Positions 19,056 to 29,212 of a stretch of 64,000 nucleotides of DNA are shown here, one piece after another; within the stretch, counting starts at the first letter, position 1; every line of letters starts with the position of its first letter. The notes beneath the pieces were generated by a model, which saw only the letters and a program-made list of their open reading frames with translations, did no database searches and was not told the DNA's origin. This DNA is from Lacibacter sediminis. Lineage in GTDB: Bacteria > Bacteroidota > Bacteroidia > Chitinophagales > Chitinophagaceae. Where the stretch lies: assembly GCF_014168535.1 (NCBI RefSeq), contig NZ_CP060007.1, positions 434,001-498,000 on the forward strand, given 5' to 3'. The position numbers and the translations under genes were made by a program.

Positions 19056-19865
19056 ATGATTAAATTCTCGATTATTATTCCCTTCCGACCAAAGTCTGAA
19101 TCGGTCGACTGGGCTAACGAAAGCAGATTGTTAAAACAAACTTTAGCGTCTGTTTTGAAACAAGACTATGTACATTTCAAGGTATTTGTTTTATACACAG
19201 ATTTTCCTTGTGATTTTATTGAACACCCTCAAGTTACGTATGTAGAGTTTCCGTTTGGGCATCAGTCCTATGATGAAATACCCATACGGGAAGAGCTGCG
19301 TATAAAGTTTAAATCAGAGAAAATGGTGGTACGCCGGTGGGATAAGGCACGAAAACTCACTTATGGGTCCAAATTAGCTAAGGAAGAGGGGTTTAATTAT
19401 CTTATGGCACTTGATGCAGACGACCTTCTTTCGAGATATTTTTTTGCAAGACTCGCCGCTAATTCGGATAAAGGCGAATGCCCGGGATGGTATATGCACA
19501 AAGGGTATATCTATAAGCCAGGAACCAACTATTTAATGCTTGTGCCTAAATTGATGCGTTTTCTTAATGGCTCTACCCATGTTTTGCGTGCCGACCTTGT
19601 GCCAATACCAGATTTTCAATCTACTGACTGGCTTGATTACAGTTTGTTTACTGATCATGGCTGGATCAAGGACCGGCTAAAAACATATTTGAATATTGAC
19701 CTCCAGCCAATTATGCAACCTATGTTGGTTTATGTAGTGCATGGTTCCAATATTTCAAAAGTAAATGCTAAAGAATACGGATTGTCTTTCAAAAACATCA
19801 TCAAGCGTTTTTTAAGAGGCCGACTACTCACTCGTAAACGTAAAGAGGAGTTTGGCATTCACTGA
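19056..19865 (+). CDS. Glycosyltransferase, GT2-like fold
   Basis: From ATG 19056 (269 residues) the protein opens with KFSIIIPFRPKSESVDWANE and has LMALDADDLLSRYF near residue 130, which fits a GT-A nucleotide-diphospho-sugar transferase with a DADD metal site. A TTG at 19011 would add 15 residues with no family likeness and is rejected. The middle differs from standard GT2 (no clear DDGS), so the family call is softer. It lies between a methyltransferase gene and a tandem GT4 pair. Confidence 0.72.
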   Translation: MIKFSIIIPFRPKSESVDWANESRLLKQTLASVLKQDYVHFKVFVLYTDFPCDFIEHPQVTYVEFPFGHQSYDEIPIREELRIKFKSEKMVVRRWDKARKLTYGSKLAKEEGFNYLMALDADDLLSRYFFARLAANSDKGECPGWYMHKGYIYKPGTNYLMLVPKLMRFLNGSTHVLRADLVPIPDFQSTDWLDYSLFTDHGWIKDRLKTYLNIDLQPIMQPMLVYVVHGSNISKVNAKEYGLSFKNIIKRFLRGRLLTRKRKEEFGIH

Positions 19866-19921
19866 TTTTTTTTACCGTTTCTTTTTTCGGTTATACATGG
19901 CCGTAAAATAGTCTGAATTGA

Positions 19922-21091
19922 ATGAAAAAGATCGCCATTATCACCACTCACCCTATTCAATATCATGCCCCGTTATTTCGTTTATTAACCGAACGTAAAC
20001 GAATTGCTTTAAAAGTCTTTTATACCTGGGGGCAGTCGCAAGATGCTGTGTTTGATGTGCGATTTGGAATGAAACGTAGTTGGGATATTCCATTATTGGA
20101 TGGATATGAATACGAGTTTGTAAAAAATATTTCTAAGCATCCGGATTCGAACAGGTTTTTTGGAGTCAGAAACCCGGGATTGATAAATCAACTGAAACAG
20201 GAGAAATTTGATGTGATAATAGTATATCGCTGGAGCCTCTTTAGTCATTTGCGTATCCTTCGTTCATTTGGTAGTGGCACAAAATTGTTTTTTCGAGGAG
20301 ACTCGCATTTGCAAAAATCGGAGAAATGGTTTAAGAGACTATTGAAAACCATCCTGCTTCGGTATGTGTATAAGAAGGTAGATTATGCATTTTATGTAGG
20401 TGAACAGAATAGGGCCTATTATTTGCAAGTTGGACTAACTGAAAAACAGCTGCGTTATACACCTCATGCAATCGATAATGAGCGGTTTGCAATTGACGCA
20501 GACGAGTGGGAATTAAAAGCAAATATTGAACGAGCAGCGCTTTCCATTCCACAAAACAGTGTTGTTTTTCTCTATGCAGGTAAATTTTATGAAATAAAAC
20601 AACTTGAGCTGTTGATCAATGCATTTCGACAATTGAAAGCTGATGATTACCGATTACTCCTTATAGGTAATGGTGAACAGGAAAAGCAATTGATTACATT
20701 GGCGGCTAATGATCATCGAATCCATTTTCAACCTTTTCGTAATCAAAGTGAAATGCCATTGGTTTATCGTATGGGTGACGTGTTTATTTTGCCCAGCAAA
20801 AGTGAAACATGGGGGCTTGCTGTAAACGAAGCAATGGCATGCGGAAGACCTGCTATTGTGAGTGATGCCTGTGGTTGTGCACCTGAATTAATCATTGAAG
20901 GGGAAACCGGTTTTGTTTTTCGAAGTGGCGATAGCAATGATCTTCTACAACAAATGATAAAATTCAGCAGTATTGCTGTTGCAAGAAGGCAAGGCAACAA
21001 TGCATTGTTACATATTCAGCATTTTTCGTTAGAGCGGGTGGCAGAGGTAATTGAACAAGCGGTTTTGGAAACTACAACTCAAGAGAAGTAA
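19922..21091 (+). CDS. Family 4 glycosyltransferase (tandem paralogue A)
   Basis: A 389-residue GT-B enzyme: KIAIITTHPIQYHAPLFRLL at the N-terminus, FLYAGKFYEIKQLELLI at the start of the second Rossmann domain, and the retaining GT4 signature SETWGLAVNEAMACGRP (E-x7-E) near residue 300. It is closely similar along its full length to the gene at 21164, including the shared opening and a TWGQ segment, so the two arose by tandem duplication. The acceptor is unknown. Confidence 0.88.
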   Translation: MKKIAIITTHPIQYHAPLFRLLTERKRIALKVFYTWGQSQDAVFDVRFGMKRSWDIPLLDGYEYEFVKNISKHPDSNRFFGVRNPGLINQLKQEKFDVIIVYRWSLFSHLRILRSFGSGTKLFFRGDSHLQKSEKWFKRLLKTILLRYVYKKVDYAFYVGEQNRAYYLQVGLTEKQLRYTPHAIDNERFAIDADEWELKANIERAALSIPQNSVVFLYAGKFYEIKQLELLINAFRQLKADDYRLLLIGNGEQEKQLITLAANDHRIHFQPFRNQSEMPLVYRMGDVFILPSKSETWGLAVNEAMACGRPAIVSDACGCAPELIIEGETGFVFRSGDSNDLLQQMIKFSSIAVARRQGNNALLHIQHFSLERVAEVIEQAVLETTTQEK

Positions 21092-21163
21092 AATTCAAAA
21101 TGCAAGGCAGAAGCAATACAACAAGCAAAATCAAACAGCTTAATAAAAGTAAGTAAGACAGAC

Positions 21164-22321
21164 ATGAAAAGATTAGCGATAATCACGTCACATCCCATAC
21201 AATATAATGCACCGCTGTTCCGATTGTTAACTGAACGTAAGAGAATTGCCATAAAAGTATTTTATACCTGGGGGCAAACTGAACAAGGCTTTGTTTATGA
21301 TCCGGATTTTAAAAAGGAATTTAAATGGGATATTCCATTGCTGGAGGGTTATGAAGCAATTTTTGTAGAGAATATTTCTGTTCATCCCGGTGCCGGACAT
21401 TTCACGGGTATTAAAAATAAAGATTTGATTCGTCAAATTGATCTTTATAATCCTGATGCTTTAATGGTTATTGGTTGGAGTTTTCAGAGTCATTTACAAG
21501 TTTTAAGGCATTATAAAGGAAGAACGAAAATTATTTTCAGAGGGGATTCTAATCTTTTAGATGAAGCACCCGGTTTTTCAATAAAGAAATCACTACGAAG
21601 ACTGGTACTTAAGTGGGTGTTGATGCATATAGATGTTGCACTTTACACCGGAGAACATAACCGGCAGTATTACATTAAACACGGCGTGAAGCAGCACCAA
21701 TTAGTATACGCACCGAATGCAGTTGAAAATCAGCGCTTCGCAGATGGAGATGCTGAAGCTATCATTAACGCAAAGGTCTGGAGAAGGGAATTGGGTATTC
21801 CGGAATCATCACTTGTATTTTTATTTGCGGGAAAGTTAGAATCAAAAAAGGATCCCTTGCTATTAATTAACGCTTTTAAGTCCCTGCCGCAGATAGATAT
21901 ACGTTTACTGCTGGTGGGTAACGGAGTTCTTGAAAAAGATGCAAAGCAGCTGGCTGCGAATGATAACAGAATACTGTTTTTAGATTTTCAAAACCAGCAG
22001 CAAATGCCCATTGTTTACCGTTTGGGCGATGTTTTTGTGTTGCCTTCTAAGGGGCCCGGCGAAACTTGGGGATTAAGTGTAAATGAAGCAATGGCCTGTG
22101 GGCGAGCAGTGATTGTGAGTGATAAATGCGGATGTGCTGCAGACGTTGTTTGTGGCAACGGAATTGTTTTTGAAGCAGAAAATAAGCAAGATTTACAGCG
22201 AGCATTGCTTTATTTTGCAGAGAACAGCATTGCAACTTCTATACTGGGAAATAAAAGTTCCCAGGTAATAAAGCAGTTTTCACATGAACAAGTGGCTACA
22301 GCCATTGAACAATCTATATGA
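21164..22321 (+). CDS. Family 4 glycosyltransferase (tandem paralogue B)
   Basis: A 385-residue GT4 protein: RLAIITSHPIQYNAPLFRLL, VFLFAGKLESKKDPLLLI and GETWGLSVNEAMACGRA with the E-x7-E pair. It is the duplicate of the preceding gene. The donor-site helix is almost identical, while the N-terminal acceptor half differs more, as expected for two successive transfers using the same kind of donor. Its stop overlaps the ATG of the polymerase-like gene by 4 nt. Confidence 0.88.
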   Translation: MKRLAIITSHPIQYNAPLFRLLTERKRIAIKVFYTWGQTEQGFVYDPDFKKEFKWDIPLLEGYEAIFVENISVHPGAGHFTGIKNKDLIRQIDLYNPDALMVIGWSFQSHLQVLRHYKGRTKIIFRGDSNLLDEAPGFSIKKSLRRLVLKWVLMHIDVALYTGEHNRQYYIKHGVKQHQLVYAPNAVENQRFADGDAEAIINAKVWRRELGIPESSLVFLFAGKLESKKDPLLLINAFKSLPQIDIRLLLVGNGVLEKDAKQLAANDNRILFLDFQNQQQMPIVYRLGDVFVLPSKGPGETWGLSVNEAMACGRAVIVSDKCGCAADVVCGNGIVFEAENKQDLQRALLYFAENSIATSILGNKSSQVIKQFSHEQVATAIEQSI

Positions 22322-23697
22322 ATTTAAACAAAGTTGTTTTTGCGTTGATCGCTTTTCTTACCGCTGCATTTTTTACTACGGTTGATAAAATGCGTATGGA
22401 AGAGATCATGGCCATTGGTCTCTTTGTTTATTTTCTTCTCGATTTTATTGATTCTATCGGTAAGAATTACAACATTCTTGATATACCAATTCTGCTTGCT
22501 CTGTTTCAATGTATGTTGATGCCGATTGTTGTGTATCATATTTATAATGATGATACGCTAGTGATAGCGTTAAAGTATGATATGGGTATAACAGCAGAAC
22601 GCTATTATGGGTTTATGTTTCCCGCTATTGTGATGATGATTATTGGCATGAAATTACCTCCTCTATTACAGGTTTCTTATCAACAAAAATTTCTTCAAGC
22701 CATACATTCGGTAAAGCATTACCTGGTTGGTAAAGGCAATATGGGTGTTCTACTCATAGTAATTGGTATAGTGGCTAATGTGATGCGTGATTTTATCGGT
22801 GGGTCTATGCAATACATTGCCTACCTCATCAGTATGTTATTATATGTTGGGGTTTTGTACACTTACTTTTCTGATCACAAGCAACGTTTCTGGTACCTGG
22901 TGTCAGGTGCTGTGGTCATATTTTTACAGGCTCTTCGAAAAGGGGTGTTTGGCGAACTCGTTTATGTCTTATTGCTCGCAGGACTCTTGATGCTCCTTGG
23001 TAAAAAAATCAGCAATCTTCAAAAATACGGGCTTGCCTTCGTTGGTTTTTTTGCAATACTAATACTCCAGAGCGTAAAGGCAGATTACCGGGCTATTACC
23101 TGGAGGGGGCAAGGCAACCAAGAGCAAAGTAATACAGGAGCGTTCGTAACGCTTATAGCCGACAGGATTGCCGAGCCCGGCCGTTTTTTTGATCTTGACC
23201 TGATGTTCCCTACAGTTAACAGGTTTAACCAAGGAATGATCGTTGCAAAAGTATTGGATCATGTACCAAACCGTGCTCCTTACGCTGAAGGGGAAACCAT
23301 CTTTAAATCACTTGCGGCAACGTTTGTCCCCAGATTATTGTGGCCTGATAAACCAATGTCGGGCGGACATGAGAATATGTTGCGTTTTACTGGTTTCGTA
23401 ATAGAGGGGTACAGTATGAATATCAGCCCGATGGGGGAAGCATATGGTAACTATGGTGTAGAAGGAGGGATTTTTTTTATGCTGTTTTATGGATTATTGT
23501 TCTCGCTCCTGATTGTGGTACTGATGAATTATGTCAAGAAACGACCAACCATTATTTTGTGGTTTCCTATATTATTTCTTAACTCTATACAAATAGAAAC
23601 TGATATTTTGATGTGCCTTAATTCCCTGATTAAGAACATGATTTTTGTGGCTGTTGTTTTTTGGGCTGCAGACCGTTTTCTTCGTTTAAAACTTTAG
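22318..23697 (+). CDS. Wzy-like O-antigen/polysaccharide polymerase
   Basis: A 459-residue integral membrane protein with about twelve hydrophobic helices and one longer hydrophilic loop (about residues 235-345) holding KADYRAITWRGQG and RLLWPDKPMSGGHE. Such a large periplasmic loop between helices is the layout of Wzy polymerases, which join undecaprenyl-linked repeat units at the periplasmic face. Wzy sequences are too variable for motif proof; the position among glycosyltransferases supports the call. It is translationally coupled (ATGA) to the GT4 gene upstream. Confidence 0.72.
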   Translation: MNLNKVVFALIAFLTAAFFTTVDKMRMEEIMAIGLFVYFLLDFIDSIGKNYNILDIPILLALFQCMLMPIVVYHIYNDDTLVIALKYDMGITAERYYGFMFPAIVMMIIGMKLPPLLQVSYQQKFLQAIHSVKHYLVGKGNMGVLLIVIGIVANVMRDFIGGSMQYIAYLISMLLYVGVLYTYFSDHKQRFWYLVSGAVVIFLQALRKGVFGELVYVLLLAGLLMLLGKKISNLQKYGLAFVGFFAILILQSVKADYRAITWRGQGNQEQSNTGAFVTLIADRIAEPGRFFDLDLMFPTVNRFNQGMIVAKVLDHVPNRAPYAEGETIFKSLAATFVPRLLWPDKPMSGGHENMLRFTGFVIEGYSMNISPMGEAYGNYGVEGGIFFMLFYGLLFSLLIVVLMNYVKKRPTIILWFPILFLNSIQIETDILMCLNSLIKNMIFVAVVFWAADRFLRLKL

Positions 23698-23777
23698 GAG
23701 AAAAATCCAAGGCATAACGACAAAATACAGGACAGAAACAGAAGAAATCAAGTTTGAAAGATTAATTCCAATATTTT

Positions 23778-24941
23778 TTGAAGCAACGCATCCTCATTTT
23801 TTACGATCATTTTTATCCATCTTACAAAGCAGGCGGTCCCACACAATCACTGGTAAATCTAGTACGGGAGCTTTATGAGGTGTATGATTTTTATGTGGTG
23901 TGCAAACCACATGAAATGGGCGATGTTGCTTTGCTGGAAAATATCATAGCAGATCATTGGAATAATTGGGAGGGGAAAGCAAACGTGTTTTACTGGCAAT
24001 ACGGTTGGTCAAAAAAAAGGGTATTGCAAAAACTGATACAGGATATTTCTCCTGATGTGATTTATGTGAATGGCCTGTATTCGCTTTATTTCAATTTTTT
24101 GCCGCTTTATTATGCAAAGCAATTAAAAAGTAAACGTAAGGCACTTAACATTGTTCTTTCCACAAGAGGTATGCTGCATCCCGGCGCCTTATCACAAAAA
24201 GCCGGTAAGAAAAAAATCTACCTGGCCTTATTTCGGATGTTAAGTATTCACAGAATAGTGACATGGCATGCAACGGATGATAATGAACGGAATTTTATAA
24301 AAATGACCATGGGTGAGAAGATGCATGTAAATGTTGCTGCAAATTTTCCAAACCTTCAGTCGATGAGCGGCAGCCCGGATAAGCAGCCCGGAAAGTTGTT
24401 GTTAGGTACCATTGCATTGATCAGTCCGATGAAAAATCACCTGGAAGTTTTACGGGCATTGAGTCAGGTGAGTACAATTATTGAATGGCATATTTTCGGC
24501 CCAGTGAAAGATGATGTATACTGGAGTAATTGTCAAGCAATGATTCGTCAATTACCCCCTAATATAAAGGTGTTTTATCATGGTGAACTTCCGCCGCATT
24601 TACTTGCAAAGGCAATGGAACGATTTCAAGTATTTATTATGCCGAGCAAGAGTGAGAATTTTGGACATGCCATTGTTGAAGCATTGAGTGCAGGGAAGCC
24701 TGTGATTACAACAACTACCACGCCCTTTGCTGATCTTGATTTATTTGGTTGTGGCTTTGCCTTACAACCAGAAAAATTATCAGAAGGTTTGCAGGAATCA
24801 ATTGGTAAGTTTGCCGCCATGAATGAAAGCGAATTCAGCAATGCTGTATCGGCAACTCAAAAATATATTGATCAGAAGATCGAAAAAGTAAGTTTAAAAA
24901 AAGCGTATTATTCTCTTTTTAATAATAGTGTGCATCAGTAA
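23778..24941 (+). CDS. Family 4 glycosyltransferase
   Basis: A 387-residue GT4 protein: QRILIFYDHFYPSYKAGGPTQ (the glycine-rich GGP loop of the first domain), LLGTIALISPMKNHLEVLRAL, and SENFGHAIVEALSAGKPV (E-x7-E) near residue 295. The likely start is TTG 23778. The stop shares one base with the ATG of the WcaF-like gene, so these and the following genes form a tight unit ending in gmd-fcl. Confidence 0.86.
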   Translation: MKQRILIFYDHFYPSYKAGGPTQSLVNLVRELYEVYDFYVVCKPHEMGDVALLENIIADHWNNWEGKANVFYWQYGWSKKRVLQKLIQDISPDVIYVNGLYSLYFNFLPLYYAKQLKSKRKALNIVLSTRGMLHPGALSQKAGKKKIYLALFRMLSIHRIVTWHATDDNERNFIKMTMGEKMHVNVAANFPNLQSMSGSPDKQPGKLLLGTIALISPMKNHLEVLRALSQVSTIIEWHIFGPVKDDVYWSNCQAMIRQLPPNIKVFYHGELPPHLLAKAMERFQVFIMPSKSENFGHAIVEALSAGKPVITTTTTPFADLDLFGCGFALQPEKLSEGLQESIGKFAAMNESEFSNAVSATQKYIDQKIEKVSLKKAYYSLFNNSVHQ

Positions 24942-25495
24942 TGAATACACGTCTGGATAAATATGATAATAGCTGGTATGATCCGGGTCGATCTGCAATC
25001 GTTCGCTTTGCATGGTTTTTTATAAGTGTGTTATTTGTTCAATGCAGTTGGAATCCTTTGGCATCATTACGAATATTTTTACTTCGATTGTTCGGAGCTA
25101 AAATCGGAAATGACGTCACTATCAAGCCCGGGGTTTATATCAAATATCCCTGGCTGTTAACAATCGGCAACTCTGTATGGATCGGGGAGAATGTCTGGAT
25201 CGATAATCTTGCGCCTGTAACAATAGCTGATCATGTTTGCATTTCACAAGGTGCTTACTTGCTGACAGGTAATCATGATTATACCAAATCAACTTTTGAT
25301 TTAATGGTGAAGCCGATTGAATTAAAAGAAGGTGTATGGATAGGAGCAAAATCAATCGTATGTCCCGGGGTTACCTGTCAATCTCATTCCGTTTTATCTG
25401 TTGGTTCAGTTGCACGATTTGAATTGGCTGCTTACAAAATTTACAGCGGTAATCCTGCAGTAGAAGTCAAAGAAAGGGTTATAAAGTCTTCATGA
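24941..25495 (+). CDS. wcaF: WcaF-type colanic-acid-like acetyltransferase (left-handed beta-helix)
   Basis: A 184-residue hexapeptide-repeat acetyltransferase. After an N-terminal amphipathic segment, imperfect hexapeptides run from GAKIGNDVTIKPGV through IGNSVWIGENVWIDN to GVWIGAKSIVCPGV, with the catalytic-site region LLTGNHDYTK (histidine in TGNHD). WcaF enzymes O-acetylate sugars of colanic-acid-like polymers with acetyl-CoA. The order wcaF, GT2, gmd, fcl echoes the enterobacterial colanic acid locus. It overlaps both neighbours by 1 and 4 nt. Confidence 0.87.
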   Translation: MNTRLDKYDNSWYDPGRSAIVRFAWFFISVLFVQCSWNPLASLRIFLLRLFGAKIGNDVTIKPGVYIKYPWLLTIGNSVWIGENVWIDNLAPVTIADHVCISQGAYLLTGNHDYTKSTFDLMVKPIELKEGVWIGAKSIVCPGVTCQSHSVLSVGSVARFELAAYKIYSGNPAVEVKERVIKSS

Positions 25496-26259
25496 AAGTA
25501 TCCATCATCACCGTTGTTTATAACCGGGCCGCAACCATTGAACGGGCCATTCGTTCTGTGCTCAATCAATCGTACACTAACATCGAGTATGTGATCGTTG
25601 ACGGCCATTCGAATGATGGAACAATGGCTGTGGTTGATCAATACAGAGATAAGATCGCAACCGTTATTTCTGAGAAGGACCATGGTATGTATGATGCATT
25701 GAATAAAGGCATCAAAGCAGCCACCGGTGATATCGTTGGTATTCTGCATGCAGATGATGAGTTTACCAATGAAACGATCATTCAGCAGATCGTTGAGAAA
25801 TTTGAGAGTAACCCGGTGATCGATGCGATCTATGGTGATGTAGGGTTTGTGCAACCTGGCCAGGAACATAAGATCATACGTTATTATTCTTCGGCTATCT
25901 TCAGAACCAACCTGTTCAAATTTGGTTTTATGCCGGCGCATCCAACGTTCTTCTGTTACCGCCGCTTCTATGAACAATTTGGTTACTACCGTACTGATTT
26001 GGAAATTGCAGCCGATTTTGATCTGCTCTTACGTTTTTTACGAAAGCACCAGTTGTTTACCGTGTACATTCCTGAAATGCTGGTGCGGATGAATATGGGA
26101 GGCAAGAGTACAAACGGCATCAGCAGTACCATCAAGATCAACAAAGAATTGAAGCTGATACTTTCTGAACACAAATTACCATCGAGTTACATACGGTTGT
26201 ACTCAAGATATTTTATTAAAGTGAGCGAGTTTTTGAGGAAAGGCAAGGCTAAGAGGTAA
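25492..26259 (+). CDS. WcaE-like family 2 glycosyltransferase
   Basis: A 255-residue GT2: KVSIITVVYNRAATIERAI, VIVDGHSNDGT, SEKDHGMYDALNKGI and ILHADDEF, then MPAHPTFFCYRRFYEQFG and AADFDLLLRFL. The combination DGxSNDGT, DxGMYDAxNKGI and HPTFF is characteristic of the WcaE-like branch found beside gmd/fcl. It is coupled to wcaF by ATGA. About 75 nt of purine-rich sequence separates it from gmd. Confidence 0.86.
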   Translation: MKVSIITVVYNRAATIERAIRSVLNQSYTNIEYVIVDGHSNDGTMAVVDQYRDKIATVISEKDHGMYDALNKGIKAATGDIVGILHADDEFTNETIIQQIVEKFESNPVIDAIYGDVGFVQPGQEHKIIRYYSSAIFRTNLFKFGFMPAHPTFFCYRRFYEQFGYYRTDLEIAADFDLLLRFLRKHQLFTVYIPEMLVRMNMGGKSTNGISSTIKINKELKLILSEHKLPSSYIRLYSRYFIKVSEFLRKGKAKR

Positions 26260-26333
26260 AAGAGGAAAGAAGGAAAAGAGTTTAAGTAGAAAAGTAAAAC
26301 ATTACGACTATTATAAATCACGAATAGCAATCA

Positions 26334-27446
26334 ATGAAAAAAGCATTAATTACAGGTATTACAGGACAGGATGGTGCATACCTTTCTGATCTTTTGTTGA
26401 AGAAAGGTTATGAAGTACATGGTATCAAACGCAGAACATCTTTGTTCAATACTGATCGTATCGATCATTTGTACGAAGATCCGCATATCAACAACCGGCA
26501 TTTTGTGTTGCATTATGGTGATTTGACCGACAGCACCAATCTCATCCGTATTATACAGGAAGTGCAGCCGGATGAAATTTACAACCTCGGTGCCATGAGT
26601 CATGTAAAAGTGAGTTTTGATATTCCGGAATACACTGCTAATACCGATGCCGTTGGCACACTTCGTATTTTAGAAGCCGTACGTTTACTTGGCTTAACGG
26701 AGAAGACAAGAATTTACCAGGCATCAACTTCTGAATTATATGGATTGGTACAGGAAGTTCCGCAAAGTGAACGCACGCCTTTCTATCCCCGTTCACCTTA
26801 TGCTGTTGCAAAAATGTATGGCTTCTGGATCACAGTGAATTATCGTGAAGCCTACAACATGTACGCATGTAATGGTATTCTCTTCAATCATGAATCACCT
26901 TTGCGTGGTGAAACATTCGTCACAAGAAAGATCACCCGTGCCGTTGCAAAAATTGCATTAGGTATGCAGGATAAATTGTGGCTTGGTAATCTTAATGCAC
27001 AGCGTGACTGGGGCCATGCAAAAGATTATGTGGAAGCCATGTGGCTGATGTTGCAACAAGATACGCCTGAAGATTTTGTTATTGCTACCGGTGTAACAAC
27101 TCCTGTTCGTGAGTTTGTGCGTTTGGCATTTGCTGAAGTAGGCATCGAAATTGAATTTAAAGGTGAGGGCGTTGAAGAGAAGGGAATTGTGAAAAGTTGT
27201 TCGAATGCTGACTATCAATTAAACATTGGTACGGAAGTAGTAGCTGTTGATCCAAGGTATTTCCGTCCAACAGAAGTAGAATTGTTGATCGGTGATCCAA
27301 CAAAAGCAAATACAAAGTTGGGTTGGAAACCAAAATACGATCTTAATGGTTTGGTGCAGGAGATGGTAGCGGCCGATCTTGATATCTTCAAGCGTGAAAA
27401 ATTATTGCACGAAAGTGGTTATAAGATCAAAAATCAATTTGAATAA
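26334..27446 (+). CDS. gmd: GDP-mannose 4,6-dehydratase
   Basis: A 370-residue SDR enzyme converting GDP-D-mannose to GDP-4-keto-6-deoxy-D-mannose, the first step to GDP-L-fucose. It has NAD(P)-binding [11 protein letters not shown] at residues 7-17, [20 protein letters not shown], catalytic [10 protein letters not shown] (Y-x3-K), [15 protein letters not shown] and the C-terminal [15 protein letters not shown]. Length is that of the family. Its stop shares one base with the ATG of fcl, so the two steps are made together. Confidence 0.96.
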   Translation: MKKALITGITGQDGAYLSDLLLKKGYEVHGIKRRTSLFNTDRIDHLYEDPHINNRHFVLHYGDLTDSTNLIRIIQEVQPDEIYNLGAMSHVKVSFDIPEYTANTDAVGTLRILEAVRLLGLTEKTRIYQASTSELYGLVQEVPQSERTPFYPRSPYAVAKMYGFWITVNYREAYNMYACNGILFNHESPLRGETFVTRKITRAVAKIALGMQDKLWLGNLNAQRDWGHAKDYVEAMWLMLQQDTPEDFVIATGVTTPVREFVRLAFAEVGIEIEFKGEGVEEKGIVKSCSNADYQLNIGTEVVAVDPRYFRPTEVELLIGDPTKANTKLGWKPKYDLNGLVQEMVAADLDIFKREKLLHESGYKIKNQFE

Positions 27447-28375
27447 TGGAGAAGAAAGATAAAATATTTGTAGCCGGTCATCGTGGTATGGTTGGTTCAG
27501 CTATTGTGCGTAAGCTGCAGCAGGAAGGGTTTGACAATTTAGTCGTACGTACTTCTGCAGAACTTGATCTGCGTAACCAGGAGTCGGTTGATGTGTTCTT
27601 TAAAGAATACAAACCCGATTATGTGTTTATGGCAGCAGCAAAAGTAGGTGGCATTGTTGCCAACAATACTTACCGTGCTGAGTTTTTATATGATAACCTG
27701 ATGATCCAGAATAATGTGATCCATTCATCTTACAAACACAGCGTATCAAAATTGTTATTCCTTGGTTCATCCTGCATTTATCCAAAATTTGCAGAACAAC
27801 CTATCAAGGAAGAATACCTTCTTACAGGAACGTTAGAGCAAACAAATGAACCATACGCAATAGCAAAAATTGCCGGTTTGAAATTGTGTGAAGCATACCG
27901 CAGCCAGTACGGCAGTAATTTTATTTCGGCCATGCCTACGAATCTGTATGGTCCGAATGATAATTATGATCTGCAGAATTCGCATGTATTACCTGCCCTG
28001 CTTCGCAAAATGATTGTAGCGAAACGCACCCAACAACCTGCTGTTGAAATCTGGGGTTCGGGTACGCCACGACGTGAGTTTTTGCATGTGGATGATTTGG
28101 CAGATGCCTGTTTCTTTTTAATGCAGGAGTATGATGGAACGGAGTGGATGAATATTGGTGTGGGTGAAGATGTGTCGATTAAAGAACTGGCAGAACTCAT
28201 TAAAGATATTGTTGGTTATGAAGGTGAATTGCAGTTCAATACATCAAAACCCGATGGTACACCACGTAAGCTGCTGGATGTTTCCAAACTGCAGAACCGT
28301 GGCTGGAAAGCAAAGATCGGGTTGCGGGAAGGAATTCAGCATGTGTATGAAGAAGTAAAGTCGTTACCTTTTTAA
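27446..28375 (+). CDS. fcl: GDP-L-fucose synthase
   Basis: A 309-residue SDR epimerase/reductase that turns the Gmd product into GDP-L-fucose with NADPH. Visible are [10 protein letters not shown] (residues 11-20), [10 protein letters not shown] (serine and cysteine of the active site), [15 protein letters not shown] (Y-x3-K) and [20 protein letters not shown], all typical of Fcl/WcaG. It provides donor for the GT10- and GT23-like genes in this locus. A 79-nt purine-rich spacer follows before the phosphatase gene. Confidence 0.96.
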   Translation: MEKKDKIFVAGHRGMVGSAIVRKLQQEGFDNLVVRTSAELDLRNQESVDVFFKEYKPDYVFMAAAKVGGIVANNTYRAEFLYDNLMIQNNVIHSSYKHSVSKLLFLGSSCIYPKFAEQPIKEEYLLTGTLEQTNEPYAIAKIAGLKLCEAYRSQYGSNFISAMPTNLYGPNDNYDLQNSHVLPALLRKMIVAKRTQQPAVEIWGSGTPRREFLHVDDLADACFFLMQEYDGTEWMNIGVGEDVSIKELAELIKDIVGYEGELQFNTSKPDGTPRKLLDVSKLQNRGWKAKIGLREGIQHVYEEVKSLPF

Positions 28376-28454
28376 GGAAAGAAGATCCAAAGAACAAAAG
28401 CCAAAATCCAAAAAAGAAAAGGCTGAAGGAAACGAGTAAGTAGTACGAAGAAGT

Positions 28455-29207
28455 ATGTTTGGTTTATTTAAAAAGAAGAAAGAAGAACAACCTGTTAGCC
28501 TGGCGATCGATTACAGTGCGTTGGGGATTGATATGCATTCGCATCTCCTTCCCGGTATTGATGATGGATCGCCTGATGCTGCAACTTCTGTGAGCTACAT
28601 AAAAAAAATGATGGAGCTGGGTTATCGTAAGTTCATTACAACACCCCATATTTACCCCGACCTGTATCCAAACAACAGGGAAACAATTACAGCAGCACTG
28701 CAGATATTAAAAGCGAAGCTGAAAGAAGAGCAGATTGATGTGGAAGTACATGCGGCTGCAGAATATTTCATTGATGATCTCTTTGCTGATCGTTTGAATA
28801 ATGATGAACAACTGCTCACTCTGCACAAAAATTTTGTGTTGGTGGAGATTTCGTTCATGCAGGCGCCTTCCGATCTGAAGAATGTATTGTTCGACTTAAT
28901 TGTAAAGGGTTATCAACCTGTGCTGGCACATCCTGAGCGGTATAATTATTATCATTCACGCAAAGAAGTATATCATCGCTTTAAGGATCAGGGTTGCCTG
29001 TTGCAGGTAAATCTTCTTTCGTTAAGCGGCTATTATGGAAAGGGTGTGCAGGAAGCAGCACACTACCTTGTAGATCAAAAACTGGTTGATCTTATCGGTA
29101 CAGATCTTCATCACGAACGCCATCTTGAAGCCATGCAACATCCGCTGTTAATGGCCGATGTGCAAAAAGCTTTGGACACAAATCATCTTCTCAACGCTAC
29201 CCTTTAA
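28455..29207 (+). CDS. CpsB/YwqE-type PHP-domain tyrosine-protein phosphatase
   Basis: A 250-residue PHP metallo-phosphatase. The metal-binding motif GIDMHSHLLPGIDDG (residues 24-38, H28 and H30) opens the domain. It is followed by KFITTPHIYPDLY, PVLAHPERYNYY and a late LIGTDLHHERH, the four PHP motifs. CpsB/YwqE proteins dephosphorylate the Wzc-like tyrosine kinase that sets capsule chain length. No such kinase is in the window, so it should lie elsewhere. The lysine-rich N-terminus is not part of the catalytic core. Confidence 0.9.
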   Translation: MFGLFKKKKEEQPVSLAIDYSALGIDMHSHLLPGIDDGSPDAATSVSYIKKMMELGYRKFITTPHIYPDLYPNNRETITAALQILKAKLKEEQIDVEVHAAAEYFIDDLFADRLNNDEQLLTLHKNFVLVEISFMQAPSDLKNVLFDLIVKGYQPVLAHPERYNYYHSRKEVYHRFKDQGCLLQVNLLSLSGYYGKGVQEAAHYLVDQKLVDLIGTDLHHERHLEAMQHPLLMADVQKALDTNHLLNATL

Positions 29208-29212
29208 CCTGT

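Noticed and set aside
25441-25977. Long open frame on the - strand (178 residues)
   Set aside because: It lies opposite the WcaE-like GT2 gene, which has clear GT2 motifs. The antisense product has no recognisable domain.
26284-26300. Shared word TAAGTAGAAAAGTAAA also found near 39666
   Set aside because: The match is AT-rich, single and without structure. It looks like low-complexity spacer rather than a functional repeat.
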